Assembly: GCA_017643925.1 (NCBI GenBank)
Contig: JAEPML010000022.1
Coordinates: forward strand, 1-64,000
Direction: 5' to 3'
Length of the DNA: 64,000 bases
From: Roseibium sp.
Lineage (GTDB): Bacteria; Pseudomonadota; Alphaproteobacteria; Rhizobiales; Stappiaceae
Part shown: piece after piece, positions 45,499-54,781 of the stretch
Layout: each line of letters begins with the position of its first letter
Numbering within the stretch: position 1 is the stretch's first letter
Position numbers and translations under genes: made by a program
Notes under the pieces: generated by a model
Told to the model about the DNA's origin: nothing
Seen by the model: only the letters and a program-made list of their open reading frames with translations
Database searches by the model: none

Positions 45499-46088
45499 CA
45501 CAGCCACACTTTCAGCCGTCGGCCGAGGACCATTCCCCCACCGGTCGACCTCTGCGATCTTTTTCTTTCTCCGCGCAATGCGCATTGCCATACACACAAA
45601 CCTGCTCAACAGTTTCGTCGCAGGTCCTTTGTCCAGGCCACTCCAAGATGGCCAATCATTTCGGCCTAAGTTGGGCCATAACGCGCCCAAATAAGACCTT
45701 TTTGTTGCACCAGTCGTCCCATTCCAGTCAGGATCAGATTGATCGCTGCCAGCACAAAAACGAACTTTAGCGTAACGGGTGACGGTCAAACATGGCCGAA
45801 CATGGGCAACAGGGCCATTCTGCCGCCTCAGACCTGACTCTGTCTCAGACTGTTGCGTTTTTAGCACAATTCCTCGAATCCCCTCCGCCCAAGCACGTAA
45901 GCATTGGACCACGACGGAGTTGACGATGTGTTTCCGTATCGCAATTGGTCTCAAAGACTGTTGAAAACGAGGGCTTTTGGCCAAAAGACTTTGCCGTTCT
46001 ATCTTTGTCCTTCAAACTGAAGCCTGATTCGGTGTAGGAAACGTCGCTGAAGTTCAAAAGAGACAAGACACCCATCAGGCGATACGGA
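45499..46088. other. Divergent exoR-like/parE intergenic region
   Basis: 590 bases with no supported gene. Promoters of both neighbours must be here. A perfect 14-bp palindrome, CTTTTGGCCAAAAG, lies at 45974-45987, about 100 bases before parE. An in-frame extension of the exoR-like ORF runs to 45984 but reads like non-coding sequence (Arg/Trp/Ser-rich, no family). Confidence 0.5.
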
Positions 46089-48131
46089 ATGAGCGCAAAA
46101 GACGATTTATTTGCAGGCAACGCAGCGGTTGCGACCCCTCTGGAACAGGAAACCCCTGCGCGCGCGCCGCAAAAAACGCCGTCTGCTGCTGCTCCCGCCA
46201 ACGAAGACTACTCAGCTGCCGACATCGAAGTTCTTGAAGGTCTGGAACCGGTCCGGCGCCGGCCCGGCATGTATATCGGTGGAACGGACGAGAAAGCGCT
46301 TCACCACCTGTTTGCTGAAGTCATCGACAACTCCATGGATGAGGCCGTTGCGGGCCATGCAACCTGGATCGATGTCTCCCTTTCCGCCGACGGGTTCCTG
46401 ACGATCACCGACAATGGGCGCGGCATTCCTGTTGATCCACATCCGAAGTTCAAGGACAAATCCGCGCTGGAAGTGATCCTGACCACGCTGCATGCGGGTG
46501 GCAAGTTCGACAGCAAGGTCTATGAAACGTCCGGTGGACTGCACGGCGTCGGTGTTTCCGTCGTCAATGCCCTGTCGGAAGAGCTTGTTGTAGAGGTTGC
46601 GCGAAGCCGCAAACTCTATCGACAGGTGTTTCGGCGCGGCCATGCCCAGGCGCCGCTCGAACTTGTTGGCGACACGCAGAACCGGCGTGGCACTCTTGTC
46701 CGGTTCAAGCCCGATGCACAGATTTTCGGCAAGGGTGCGAAGTTTCAACCGGCCCGCCTGCTCAAGATGGCGCGCTCCAAGGCGTATCTCTTCGGAGGCG
46801 TCGAGATTCGCTGGAACTGCGCTCCGGAACTTTTGTCCGAAAAGGACGAGACTCCTGCGGAAGCAACCTTTCACTTTCCCGGCGGTCTCAAGGACTTTCT
46901 GACCGAAAGGCTTCATAAGGAGCGTCGCGTCGTCGACGAGATTTTTGCCGGCCGCACGGACAAGACAGGCAAACATGGATCGGTCGAGTGGGCGGTCACG
47001 TGGTTCGCCGGAGACGGGTTCGTCAGTTCCTACTGTAACACCGTTCCGACGCCGGAAGGTGGCACGCACGAAGCCGGATTCCGGTACGCCCTCATGCGTG
47101 GCCTGAAGGCCTATGGCGAGCTGACCAACAACAAGAAGGCCTCGATCATCACCGGTGACGACGTCCTCACCTCCGCCGGAGGAATGCTGTCGGTGTTCAT
47201 TAGGGAACCGGAGTTCGTCGGACAGACAAAGGACAAGCTGGCGACAAACGAGGCGACACGCATTACCGAGACCGCTGTACGGGATGCATTCGACCATTGG
47301 TTGACCGCGTCTCCCAACCAGGCAAACAAGCTTCTGGAGTGGGTCATAGATCGCGCTGAGGAGCGCCTGCGCCGGCGCCAGGAAAAGGACGTTGCGCGTA
47401 AGACGGCCGTCCGCAAGCTTCGACTGCCCGGCAAGCTGGCGGATTGCTCCGCCAATCAATCAGACGGCACTGAACTGTTTATCGTTGAGGGCGACTCGGC
47501 CGGTGGCTCTGCCAAACAGGCGCGCAACCGCTCCAACCAGGCAGTTCTTCCCTTGCGCGGAAAGATCCTGAACGTTGCCAATGCCGGGCGTGACAAGCTG
47601 GTTGCCAACCAGCAATTGGCAGATCTCATTCAGGCTTTGGGCTGCGGTACGCGGTCTCAATATCGCGAGACGGATTTGCGCTACGAGAAAATCGTCATCA
47701 TGACGGATGCCGATGTTGACGGCGCGCATATCGCATCACTTCTTATTACATTCTTTTACCGGGAGATGCCGGAACTTATTCGTGGAGGACACCTCTTTCT
47801 GGCCGTCCCCCCCCTCTATCGCCTGAGCCAGGGCGGCAAGACACTTTACGCGCGCGACGACGCCCACAAGGACGAACTCCTGGAGACCACGTTCAAGGGG
47901 AAGTCGAAGGTGGAAATCGGCAGATTTAAAGGCCTTGGCGAGATGTTACCGGCACAGCTCAAGGAAACAACCATGGATCCGGCAAGAAGGTCCATGCTCA
48001 AGGTTCACGTGGAAGAGGAAGCTGTTTCCGACACCAACGATACGGTCGAGCGACTGATGGGCAACAAACCTGAAGCCCGGTTCAAATTCATCCAGGAAAA
48101 CGCCGAATTTGCCGACGATCTCGACATCTGA
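46089..48131 (+). CDS. parE: DNA topoisomerase IV subunit B
   Basis: The 680-residue ATPase subunit of topoisomerase IV decatenates daughter chromosomes. GHKL motifs are seen in EVIDNSMDEAVAGHA, ITDNGRGIPVDPHP and SGGLHGVGVSVVNALS; the TOPRIM core has EGDSAGGSAKQAR and MTDADVDGAHI. The GYIGGTDEKALHHL-like N-terminal block and overall length fit alphaproteobacterial ParE rather than GyrB (about 800 residues). parC is not in the window. Confidence 0.94.
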   Translation: MSAKDDLFAGNAAVATPLEQETPARAPQKTPSAAAPANEDYSAADIEVLEGLEPVRRRPGMYIGGTDEKALHHLFAEVIDNSMDEAVAGHATWIDVSLSADGFLTITDNGRGIPVDPHPKFKDKSALEVILTTLHAGGKFDSKVYETSGGLHGVGVSVVNALSEELVVEVARSRKLYRQVFRRGHAQAPLELVGDTQNRRGTLVRFKPDAQIFGKGAKFQPARLLKMARSKAYLFGGVEIRWNCAPELLSEKDETPAEATFHFPGGLKDFLTERLHKERRVVDEIFAGRTDKTGKHGSVEWAVTWFAGDGFVSSYCNTVPTPEGGTHEAGFRYALMRGLKAYGELTNNKKASIITGDDVLTSAGGMLSVFIREPEFVGQTKDKLATNEATRITETAVRDAFDHWLTASPNQANKLLEWVIDRAEERLRRRQEKDVARKTAVRKLRLPGKLADCSANQSDGTELFIVEGDSAGGSAKQARNRSNQAVLPLRGKILNVANAGRDKLVANQQLADLIQALGCGTRSQYRETDLRYEKIVIMTDADVDGAHIASLLITFFYREMPELIRGGHLFLAVPPLYRLSQGGKTLYARDDAHKDELLETTFKGKSKVEIGRFKGLGEMLPAQLKETTMDPARRSMLKVHVEEEAVSDTNDTVERLMGNKPEARFKFIQENAEFADDLDI

Positions 48132-48229
48132 TGTGAACTGCATCGAGATAGACTTAAATAAAATTTAGGTGTAGAAGTACGTCTGCTATTTAGGTTTCCA
48201 TTCGAATAAGATCGACCGGACTTTTTTGT

Positions 48230-48961
48230 ATGTTTTCCCGGGTTTATACCATTTTTGACCGTCGCCGGCGTCCGCTGCGCAATCACGTATATCTGGCATT
48301 TCCAGATCACAACATCGCATATGCACGCATCACCGAACCGGCATTCAGGGCGCTCTGCCCTGTGCTTCACGCGCTTGCGGGACTTTCAGAAGTCACGCCA
48401 GACGATGCACTTGAGAACAACGGCGCGGATTACTCCGAACGCCTCCTGTTTCACGGTAATGTCGAGCTGCTCACTGCCAGAGAGCTGAAGCGTCGTTATC
48501 CTGACATGACGATCGTTGCCTGGGTTCAGGATCCGCTGGAGCGGCTCGCCTATTGCTACGAGAAGGTGATCCTTGCAGACACGCCGCTGCCCTCATACTA
48601 CAGCGAGCGGCATTTTCACAAAGACATGTCACCACAGGAATTTGTCTCTCACGTAGAGCTCATTTCCGACCTTGAAGCGGACAATCTTTTCCGCAGCCAG
48701 ACTGCAGCTCTGACATACAAGGGATCATTAACGGCCGACATCGTTCTGCTCCTCGAACAATACGAGGAATCGCTGGACATGTTCCTGTCGGAGATTTCAT
48801 TGAAAGCGAAGCCGCGTTCCACGGCTCGGTATCGTATCTCTGACTACGTTTCACACAGCACGCTTCGCTCCTTCAAGGACGACTGGTTGAGCCGCAAGCT
48901 TCGTAATCGCTACAAGTCCGATTACGACCTTTTCTATTCCAAGGAACTCGCGCAAGCCTGA
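48230..48961 (+). CDS. Sulfotransferase-like protein, possibly degenerate
   Basis: The 243-residue product has no clear named family. The segment IVAWVQDPLERLAYCYEKV resembles the 3'-phosphate-binding motif of carbohydrate sulfotransferases (RDPxERLxSxY), but the Arg is Gln, and the N-terminal PAPS loop (usually PKxGGTS-like) reads YLAFPDHNIAYARI. So catalysis is doubtful. There is no signal peptide. It begins 99 bases after parE and may be transcribed from there or from its own promoter. Confidence 0.55.
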   Translation: MFSRVYTIFDRRRRPLRNHVYLAFPDHNIAYARITEPAFRALCPVLHALAGLSEVTPDDALENNGADYSERLLFHGNVELLTARELKRRYPDMTIVAWVQDPLERLAYCYEKVILADTPLPSYYSERHFHKDMSPQEFVSHVELISDLEADNLFRSQTAALTYKGSLTADIVLLLEQYEESLDMFLSEISLKAKPRSTARYRISDYVSHSTLRSFKDDWLSRKLRNRYKSDYDLFYSKELAQA

Positions 48962-49261
48962 GCGGTAGTCGAGAGCTGCGGAAAATCATCAGGTCAAACT
49001 ACTTGATGCACCCTTCCGGGCTTTTCGACAAAAGTCTAATGAACACCCCTGGTCATGTCTTTCTGACAGAGAATTCTAGTCCAACCACCCTGCTCTATTA
49101 ACTGAGATGGCAAATGATGTCGGGTTTTACTCGATTTTCTTCGTAATTACCTGTTCAACGCATTGACACCAGGACACATGAATGTAGGGTGTGCGCAGTT
49201 TGCAGCAGCGGTTGTCAAGACCCTGCTATTCAACAATCACAACATCTGGGCAACACGCTCC
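48962..49261. other. Upstream region of DEAD-box helicase gene
   Basis: 300 bases with no supported gene. A TTGACA at 49163-49168, followed after 16 bases by TAGGGT (49185-49190), may be the helicase promoter. The open frame of the helicase extends to 49163 (as TTG) but that would place coding sequence over the promoter-like site. Confidence 0.4.
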
Positions 49262-50707
49262 ATGGCATTTGATACTCTCGGCCTTAGCGAGAAGGTCCTC
49301 GCTGCAGTTGACGCAGCAGGATATAAAGAACCCACCGCAATTCAGGCAGGCGCGATCCCGCAAGTGCTTGAACGCCGAGACATCCTTGGTATTGCGCAGA
49401 CGGGTACGGGTAAAACCGCAAGTTTTACTTTGCCAATGCTCACGCTGTTGGAGAAAGGGCGCGCCCGGGCACGCATGCCCCGCACGTTGATCCTGGAACC
49501 TACACGCGAACTCGCGGCCCAGGTCGAAGAGAATTTCGAGAAATACGGCACTAACCACAAACTGAATGTCGCTCTTCTGATCGGCGGCGTATCTTTTGCC
49601 GACCAGGATCGCAAGCTTGACCGGGGCACGGACGTGCTGATCGCGACACCAGGCCGGCTGCTGGACCATTTCGAGCGCGGCAAGCTGTTGCTTCAAGGTG
49701 TCGAAATTCTCGTTATCGACGAAGCGGACCGGATGCTCGACATGGGCTTCATTCCGGACATCGAGCGGATTTGCAAACTGATCCCGTTTACGCGACAGAC
49801 CCTGTTTTTCTCCGCGACAATGCCACCTGAAATTCAGCGTCTGACCGACACCTTCCTTCAGAACCCTGCACGGATTGAAGTCGCTCCGACGTCATCTACC
49901 GCAGAAAACGTTACCCAGAAACTGAAGGCATCTCCCTCCAAGGACTACGAAAAGCGCGCTTCCTTGCGTGAGCTTCTGGAAGGTGCGGAAGACCTCAAGA
50001 ACGCGATCGTCTTCTGTAATCGGAAACGGGACGTGTCCACCCTGTTCCGCTCACTGGAGCGACACGATTACAACGTTGGTGCGCTCCATGGTGACATGGA
50101 CCAGCGTACCCGGATGATGATGCTCGACAATTTCCGTAAAGGAAACATCAAGCTGCTCGTTGCCAGCGACGTGGCCGCCCGGGGTCTCGACATTCCCGAA
50201 GTCAGCCATGTCTTCAATTACGATATTCCGATCAATGCTGAAGACTACGTCCACCGGATTGGCAGGACGGGTCGCGCCGGACGCTCGGGCACTGCCTACA
50301 CGCTCGTTACCGGTGAGGACCAGAAATATCTGGACGCCATTGAGTCCCTGATCAAGCAGTCTATTGACTGGGTGGGCGAATCCATTGATTTCGAGGCTGC
50401 TGCCAAGGAACGCAAAGCCAGACGCAAGTCCGGCAAGGCCGCGAAGAATGCAAGTTCCAGCAACGATAACGAAGCTGGACAGGAAAAGCCGGTAAGCCGG
50501 CGCAAATCTTCGTCGAAATCCCGTGGTGCGAAACAGGAATCCAACGAGGAGCATTCGGAAATCTTGAACCCGACACCAATTTCCAGCTTGCCGCCGCGTT
50601 CGTCCGGCAAAAAATCCAAGAGTGACAAAATGGAACCGGCTTTCAGCCCCGGTGTTCATATTCCCGCGTTTCTGTTGCGCGAACCCAGACCTAAAAAAGC
50701 ATCCTGA
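49262..50707 (+). CDS. DEAD-box RNA helicase, RhlE type
   Basis: The 481-residue product from ATG 49262 begins MAFDTLGLSEKVL with a Q-motif region (YKEPTAIQAGAIPQVL). Motifs in order: AQTGTGKTASF, PTRELAAQ, TPGRLLDH, DEADRMLDMGF, SATMP, DVAARGLDIP and HRIGRTGRAGRSG. A basic, Ser-rich tail (about 415-480) is typical of RhlE-group proteins that unwind RNA in ribosome assembly or decay. In-frame ATG at 49178 (preceded by AGGA) is an alternative start giving 28 more residues. It is unaccompanied by operon partners. Confidence 0.9.
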   Translation: MAFDTLGLSEKVLAAVDAAGYKEPTAIQAGAIPQVLERRDILGIAQTGTGKTASFTLPMLTLLEKGRARARMPRTLILEPTRELAAQVEENFEKYGTNHKLNVALLIGGVSFADQDRKLDRGTDVLIATPGRLLDHFERGKLLLQGVEILVIDEADRMLDMGFIPDIERICKLIPFTRQTLFFSATMPPEIQRLTDTFLQNPARIEVAPTSSTAENVTQKLKASPSKDYEKRASLRELLEGAEDLKNAIVFCNRKRDVSTLFRSLERHDYNVGALHGDMDQRTRMMMLDNFRKGNIKLLVASDVAARGLDIPEVSHVFNYDIPINAEDYVHRIGRTGRAGRSGTAYTLVTGEDQKYLDAIESLIKQSIDWVGESIDFEAAAKERKARRKSGKAAKNASSSNDNEAGQEKPVSRRKSSSKSRGAKQESNEEHSEILNPTPISSLPPRSSGKKSKSDKMEPAFSPGVHIPAFLLREPRPKKAS

Positions 50708-50827
50708 CACCGGTTTTGCTCAGGTTTTGGGGTAAACTTAACGGCTCCTTAAACCTTCCGATAGATTTTGGACCATGATCTTCGACTCGTGTGGGGCGAG
50801 CTTGAAGAGCTAGGTGAGAGTTGCTTT

Positions 50828-51889
50828 ATGGCTGATGAAGACGACCATAAGCGGACCATTAAGTATGGGGAATCCGCGCTCAATTATATCAAGAAGAACG
50901 TACTGCCGGCCTATCCGCGTTCTTATGAGCTTTGGTACACATATTCGGCAGGTTACAATCAGGGCCTGAATCGGGCCGTCAACGATTCCATCAAGCAGAA
51001 CGGACACATCAGCACGGACGAGATGTTAACCCTTTACGGTCGCTTCCTGTCCCCGACCCGTCTGGGTGACCCCCTTGATGAAGTTGGAGCCAAGGTCTCC
51101 AAGGAAGTCGAAGAACTGGTCGACACCCTGAAGCTGAGCGCCGATGCAACATCCGACTATGGCAGCGCGCTTGAGCAGGTCGGCGAGAAGATCAAATCGG
51201 TGACCGACGCCGAGAAGCTTCAGATCTATGTCACACACCTGGTGAAGTCGACCCAGAATGCCGTCTCTTCAAACAGGAAGCTCGAAAGCCAACTGCTTGA
51301 ATCCAAAAAGCATATCGAAAATCTTCAGTCTTCACTGGAAGCCATTCGTTACGAGTCGCTGACTGACGAGCTGACAACGCTCAACAACAGAAAGCATTTT
51401 GAAAACTCGATTGAACGGGTCATTGACCAGTCGCTGGAGAGCGGACGCGGCTTCGCGCTCATCATCACCGACATCGACCATTTCAAGAATTTCAACGACA
51501 CCTACGGTCACCAAACCGGCGATCAGGTGTTGAGACTTGTTGCGCTTGCGGTCAAGCAGAACGTGAAGTCCCAGGACATCGCCTGCCGTTACGGCGGTGA
51601 AGAGTTTGCGATCATCCTGCCGAACACGAACCTTGAAGAAGCTCAGAAAATCGGTGAGGCGATCCGGCTTGCCGTGATGTCCAAAGAGCTCGTCAAACGC
51701 TCCACCGGCGAAAATCTTGGACGTGTCACCATTTCTGTCGGTGTCGCGACATTCCAGGACAAGGAAAGCGCCCAGACGATCGTATCCCGTGCGGACAAGG
51801 CTATGTATGCCGCCAAGAACGCGGGCCGCAATCTCGTCAGGACCGAGACCGATTTGGAAGAAGACGCGTCGGAACAAAACGTGGCGTAA
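50828..51889 (+). CDS. Diguanylate cyclase (GGDEF protein)
   Basis: The 353-residue product makes c-di-GMP. A conserved N-terminal region (about 1-165) has LTLYGRFLSP, followed by a coiled coil (about 130-185) and the GGDEF domain with the active site GGEEF at residues 256-260 and ISVGVATF. The inhibitory I-site usually RxxD, nine residues before the first Gly, reads KSQD, so product inhibition may be weak or lost. The start at 50828 lacks a strong ribosome site; an ATG 20 codons upstream (50768) is less likely because it lies in a poorly conserved stretch. Confidence 0.9.
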   Translation: MADEDDHKRTIKYGESALNYIKKNVLPAYPRSYELWYTYSAGYNQGLNRAVNDSIKQNGHISTDEMLTLYGRFLSPTRLGDPLDEVGAKVSKEVEELVDTLKLSADATSDYGSALEQVGEKIKSVTDAEKLQIYVTHLVKSTQNAVSSNRKLESQLLESKKHIENLQSSLEAIRYESLTDELTTLNNRKHFENSIERVIDQSLESGRGFALIITDIDHFKNFNDTYGHQTGDQVLRLVALAVKQNVKSQDIACRYGGEEFAIILPNTNLEEAQKIGEAIRLAVMSKELVKRSTGENLGRVTISVGVATFQDKESAQTIVSRADKAMYAAKNAGRNLVRTETDLEEDASEQNVA

Positions 51890-51939
51890 GCTGCGCGCCG
51901 ACGCACCAGAGCGGGCATGACCCGTATTGCTCGAACACT

Positions 51940-52599
51940 CTATTTGGCGTTGAGACCCATCTGCCAGAAATCGCTCTCCAGCCTGCTTGCCTTTTCAAAT
52001 AGCGAGAGAACGCGCGGATAACGGCTTTCCGTCAAGACGTGGTCTGCCGTTGCGTCCATCCAGGCCGCAAAGTCTCTTGCAAGCACCTGGTAAGCGTCGC
52101 TCGAATACTCCTCGATCCAACGCCTGTAAGGGTTGCTGTCAACAGCACGGCCCTCACGGACCAGACGGGCGCCTATTTCAGCATAACCGATCACGCAAGG
52201 GGCCAGCGCTGCCTGGAGATCCAACAGGTCGCCGGCCATACCTGCATCCAGGACAAACCGGGTATAGGCCATCGTCGGCGTATCTTCCGGAGCGCTCTCG
52301 ATTTCCTCGCGCGGCATGCCCCAGGATCCACACAGCTCGATGTGAAGTTCCAGTTCGACATCCAGGATCGCCTTGACACCTTCCAGGGAGTTCCGCATGT
52401 CCGCAACAGTAGGGCTCTTGTAGATCCCGAGAGCGTAAGCGCGCGCAAACTGGATCAGGAACAGATAGTCCTGAACCAGGTAGTGTTTGAAGCACTCAAG
52501 AGGCAGTGTCCCATCCCCGAGCTGACGGACAAATTCGTGCTCGGTGTAGTCGGCCCATTGCGGAGCCGCGTCGGCTTTCAGCCGCTCAAACAAGTTCAT
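51940..52599 (-). CDS. tenA: TenA-family aminopyrimidine aminohydrolase (thiaminase II type)
   Basis: The 219-residue all-helical protein has ECFKHYLVQDYLFLIQFARAY, a Cys in ALAPCVIGYAEIG (the likely catalytic Cys) and an ending with YPRVLSLFEKASRLESDFW. TenA salvages the thiamine pyrimidine from degraded thiamine. No thi gene is nearby. It lies 34 bases after sufA on the same strand, so it may be the last gene of the SUF transcript. Confidence 0.9.
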   Translation of the reverse strand: MNLFERLKADAAPQWADYTEHEFVRQLGDGTLPLECFKHYLVQDYLFLIQFARAYALGIYKSPTVADMRNSLEGVKAILDVELELHIELCGSWGMPREEIESAPEDTPTMAYTRFVLDAGMAGDLLDLQAALAPCVIGYAEIGARLVREGRAVDSNPYRRWIEEYSSDAYQVLARDFAAWMDATADHVLTESRYPRVLSLFEKASRLESDFWQMGLNAK

Positions 52600-52633
52600 G
52601 AGGAATGCTCACAGGTATGGAAACGGACCGCAC

Positions 52634-53011
52634 TCACTGTGCGGCGTTGCTCAAATCCGCCGCCTGCAGGGAAACAGACTCTCCGCATCCGCAAGCGGAC
52701 ACTTCGTTGGGGTTCTTGAAAACGAAACCGGACCGGAATTTCGTGACTTCGAAATCCATCTCTGTTCCAAGAAGAAACAGCACAGCTGATGGGTCAACAA
52801 AAAGCTTGGCGCCCTTGTCTTCGATAATATCATCGCCGGCCTGGGCTTCTTCCACCATGTCCATGGTGTACTCCATGCCGGCGCACCCACCCTTCTTGAT
52901 CCCAACACGCAGGCCAACGGCATTCTTGTCGGAATTCTCGACAAGTTCCTTGACGCGGCCCGCTGCCGCATCGGTCAGTGTCATCACCTGAAATTTTCCG
53001 GCGGAAACCAT
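52634..53011 (-). CDS. sufA: Fe-S cluster assembly carrier SufA
   Basis: The 125-residue A-type scaffold has KKGGCAGMEYTMD and the terminal SACGCGES pair of Cys, giving three ligands. The start at 53011 is supported by GAGGAAAG; an ATG at 52984 would drop nine residues. It is the last suf gene and lies 73 bases after sufT. Confidence 0.93.
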   Translation of the reverse strand: MVSAGKFQVMTLTDAAAGRVKELVENSDKNAVGLRVGIKKGGCAGMEYTMDMVEEAQAGDDIIEDKGAKLFVDPSAVLFLLGTEMDFEVTKFRSGFVFKNPNEVSACGCGESVSLQAADLSNAAQ

Positions 53012-53084
53012 TCTTTCCTCTTCGCGGTCCTGAAGTCCAAAACCTGATATAGGGTGTCAGCTTATCGGATTAAAGGTTTTCAAC

Positions 53085-53480
53085 TCAATACCAGTTGAGT
53101 GCAACCTTTGCTTCGTCGGACATTCGTTCCGGTGTCCAGGGTGGATCGAACACCATGTCCACATTGACAGGACCGACACCGGCGACCGATGCGACCGCAT
53201 TTTCAACCCAGCCAGGCATTTCACCGGCAACCGGGCAGCCGGGTGCCGTCAGTGTCATGTCGATATTGATGGAACGGTCGTCTTCGATATCAACCTTGTA
53301 GATCAGGCCAAGCTCGTAGATGTCACACGGTATTTCCGGATCATAGACCGTTTTCAGTGCACCGACGATATCGGTTGTCAGACGGTCAATTTCATCCGCC
53401 GGAATGGCGCTCTTTGCAGAGACTTCCGCCTGCAGTTCCTCACCGTTCACGTCAGTATCGATTGTGGTTGCGTTTTCCAT
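53085..53480 (-). CDS. sufT: SUF maturation factor SufT (DUF59/MIP18)
   Basis: The 131-residue product contains DIVGALKTVYDPEIPCDIYELGLIYKV, DMTLTAPGCPVAGEMPGWVE and the VDMVFDPPWTPERMSDEAK ending typical of DUF59 proteins fused into SUF operons. SufT assists cluster maturation of some Fe-S proteins. It starts 12 bases after sufS ends. Confidence 0.93.
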   Translation of the reverse strand: MENATTIDTDVNGEELQAEVSAKSAIPADEIDRLTTDIVGALKTVYDPEIPCDIYELGLIYKVDIEDDRSINIDMTLTAPGCPVAGEMPGWVENAVASVAGVGPVNVDMVFDPPWTPERMSDEAKVALNWY

Positions 53481-53492
53481 GCTGGATCCGTT

Positions 53493-54749
53493 TTATCCGA
53501 AGAAACTCTGGGCCTTCAGCAGGGCCTCGTAAAGAGCATCAACTTCTTCACGCGTGTTGTAGAGCCCAAAGCTTGCACGACATGTAGAGGTTACACCATA
53601 TTTTGCCAAGAGTGGTTGGGCACAATGTGTCCCGGCTCTGACGGCCACACCTGCCCGGTCAATTATGGTGGAAACGTCGTGCGCATGTGCGCCTTCAATT
53701 TCGAAGGAAAGAATCGCACCTTTGCCCGGCGCTTCTCCGAAAACCCTCAGAGAATTGATTTCCTTCAGCTTTTGATGGGCATAGTCTTTCAGATCGGCTT
53801 CGTGACGGGCGATGTTTTCGCGCCCGATCGAATCCATGTAATCCAGCGCCGCTCCCAGACCGATGGCCTGGACAATCGGCGGTGTGCCCGCCTCGAAGCG
53901 ATGCGGTGGTTCGTTGTACGTCACCATATCTTCGGTGACATCAAGGATCATTTCACCTCCGCCATTGAACGGGCGCAGCGCCTTCAGCCGTTCCGGCTTG
54001 CCCCACAGGACCCCGATCCCGGACGGACCATAGACCTTGTGGCCGGTGAAGACATAGTAGTCGCAATCGAGATCCTGCACGTCGACCGGCATATGAACGG
54101 CAGCCTGACTGCCGTCAACAAGCACAGGAATACCGCGTTCGTGGGCGATCCGGCAGACTTCCTTGATCGGCACGACGGTGCCAAGAACATTGGACATATG
54201 CGTGATCGCCACCAGTTTGGTGCGATCCGTCAAAGCGTCGGAGAACGCATCAAGATCAAACGATCCATCGGGTCTTACATAGACCCATTTCAGTTTCGCG
54301 CCGTGACGTTCCCGGTGAAAGTGCCAAGGCACGATGTTCGAATGGTGTTCCATGATCGACAAGACAATTTCGTCGCCTTCGTCGAAATAGTCAGGGCCCA
54401 GGCCGTAAGAAACCAGGTTGATGGCTTCAGTCGTCGACTTGGTGAACACCACTTCGTCAACGGAGCCAGCATTCAGGAAGCGGCGCACTTTTTCGCGCGC
54501 TGCCTCATAGTTATCGGTGGCGGTGTTCGACAGGAAGTGGAGACCACGGTGGACGTTTGCATATTCTTCCGAATAAGCCTTCGTGACCGCGTCGATAACG
54601 GCCTGCGGCTTTTGGGCAGACGCACCATTGTCCAGATAGACCAGCGGTTTGCCATAGACCTCACGCGCAAGGATGGGAAAATCCCTGCGAATGGCCTCGA
54701 CATCGTAGCCGGCCGATTGTGACGTCTGTTCAGCGGTGGCGACCGTCAT
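53493..54749 (-). CDS. sufS: Cysteine desulfurase SufS
   Basis: The 418-residue PLP enzyme releases sulfur from cysteine for SufBCD. It has the PLP Lys in FTGHKVYGPSGIG, HSNIVPWH, and the catalytic Cys region RAGTHCAQPLL. It follows sufD by 32 bases. No sufE gene is visible in the operon; the partner may be encoded elsewhere. Confidence 0.97.
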   Translation of the reverse strand: MTVATAEQTSQSAGYDVEAIRRDFPILAREVYGKPLVYLDNGASAQKPQAVIDAVTKAYSEEYANVHRGLHFLSNTATDNYEAAREKVRRFLNAGSVDEVVFTKSTTEAINLVSYGLGPDYFDEGDEIVLSIMEHHSNIVPWHFHRERHGAKLKWVYVRPDGSFDLDAFSDALTDRTKLVAITHMSNVLGTVVPIKEVCRIAHERGIPVLVDGSQAAVHMPVDVQDLDCDYYVFTGHKVYGPSGIGVLWGKPERLKALRPFNGGGEMILDVTEDMVTYNEPPHRFEAGTPPIVQAIGLGAALDYMDSIGRENIARHEADLKDYAHQKLKEINSLRVFGEAPGKGAILSFEIEGAHAHDVSTIIDRAGVAVRAGTHCAQPLLAKYGVTSTCRASFGLYNTREEVDALYEALLKAQSFFG

Positions 54750-54781
54750 GCGGTACTGCTCCTGTTCACTTCGCCGAAGAC

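Noticed and set aside
45499..45984. N-terminal extension of the exoR-like gene
   Set aside because: It would hide a good signal peptide inside the protein and lacks a start signal.
46212..47459. 415-codon minus-strand frame
   Set aside because: Antisense to parE.
53616..54722. 368-codon plus-strand frame
   Set aside because: Antisense to sufS.
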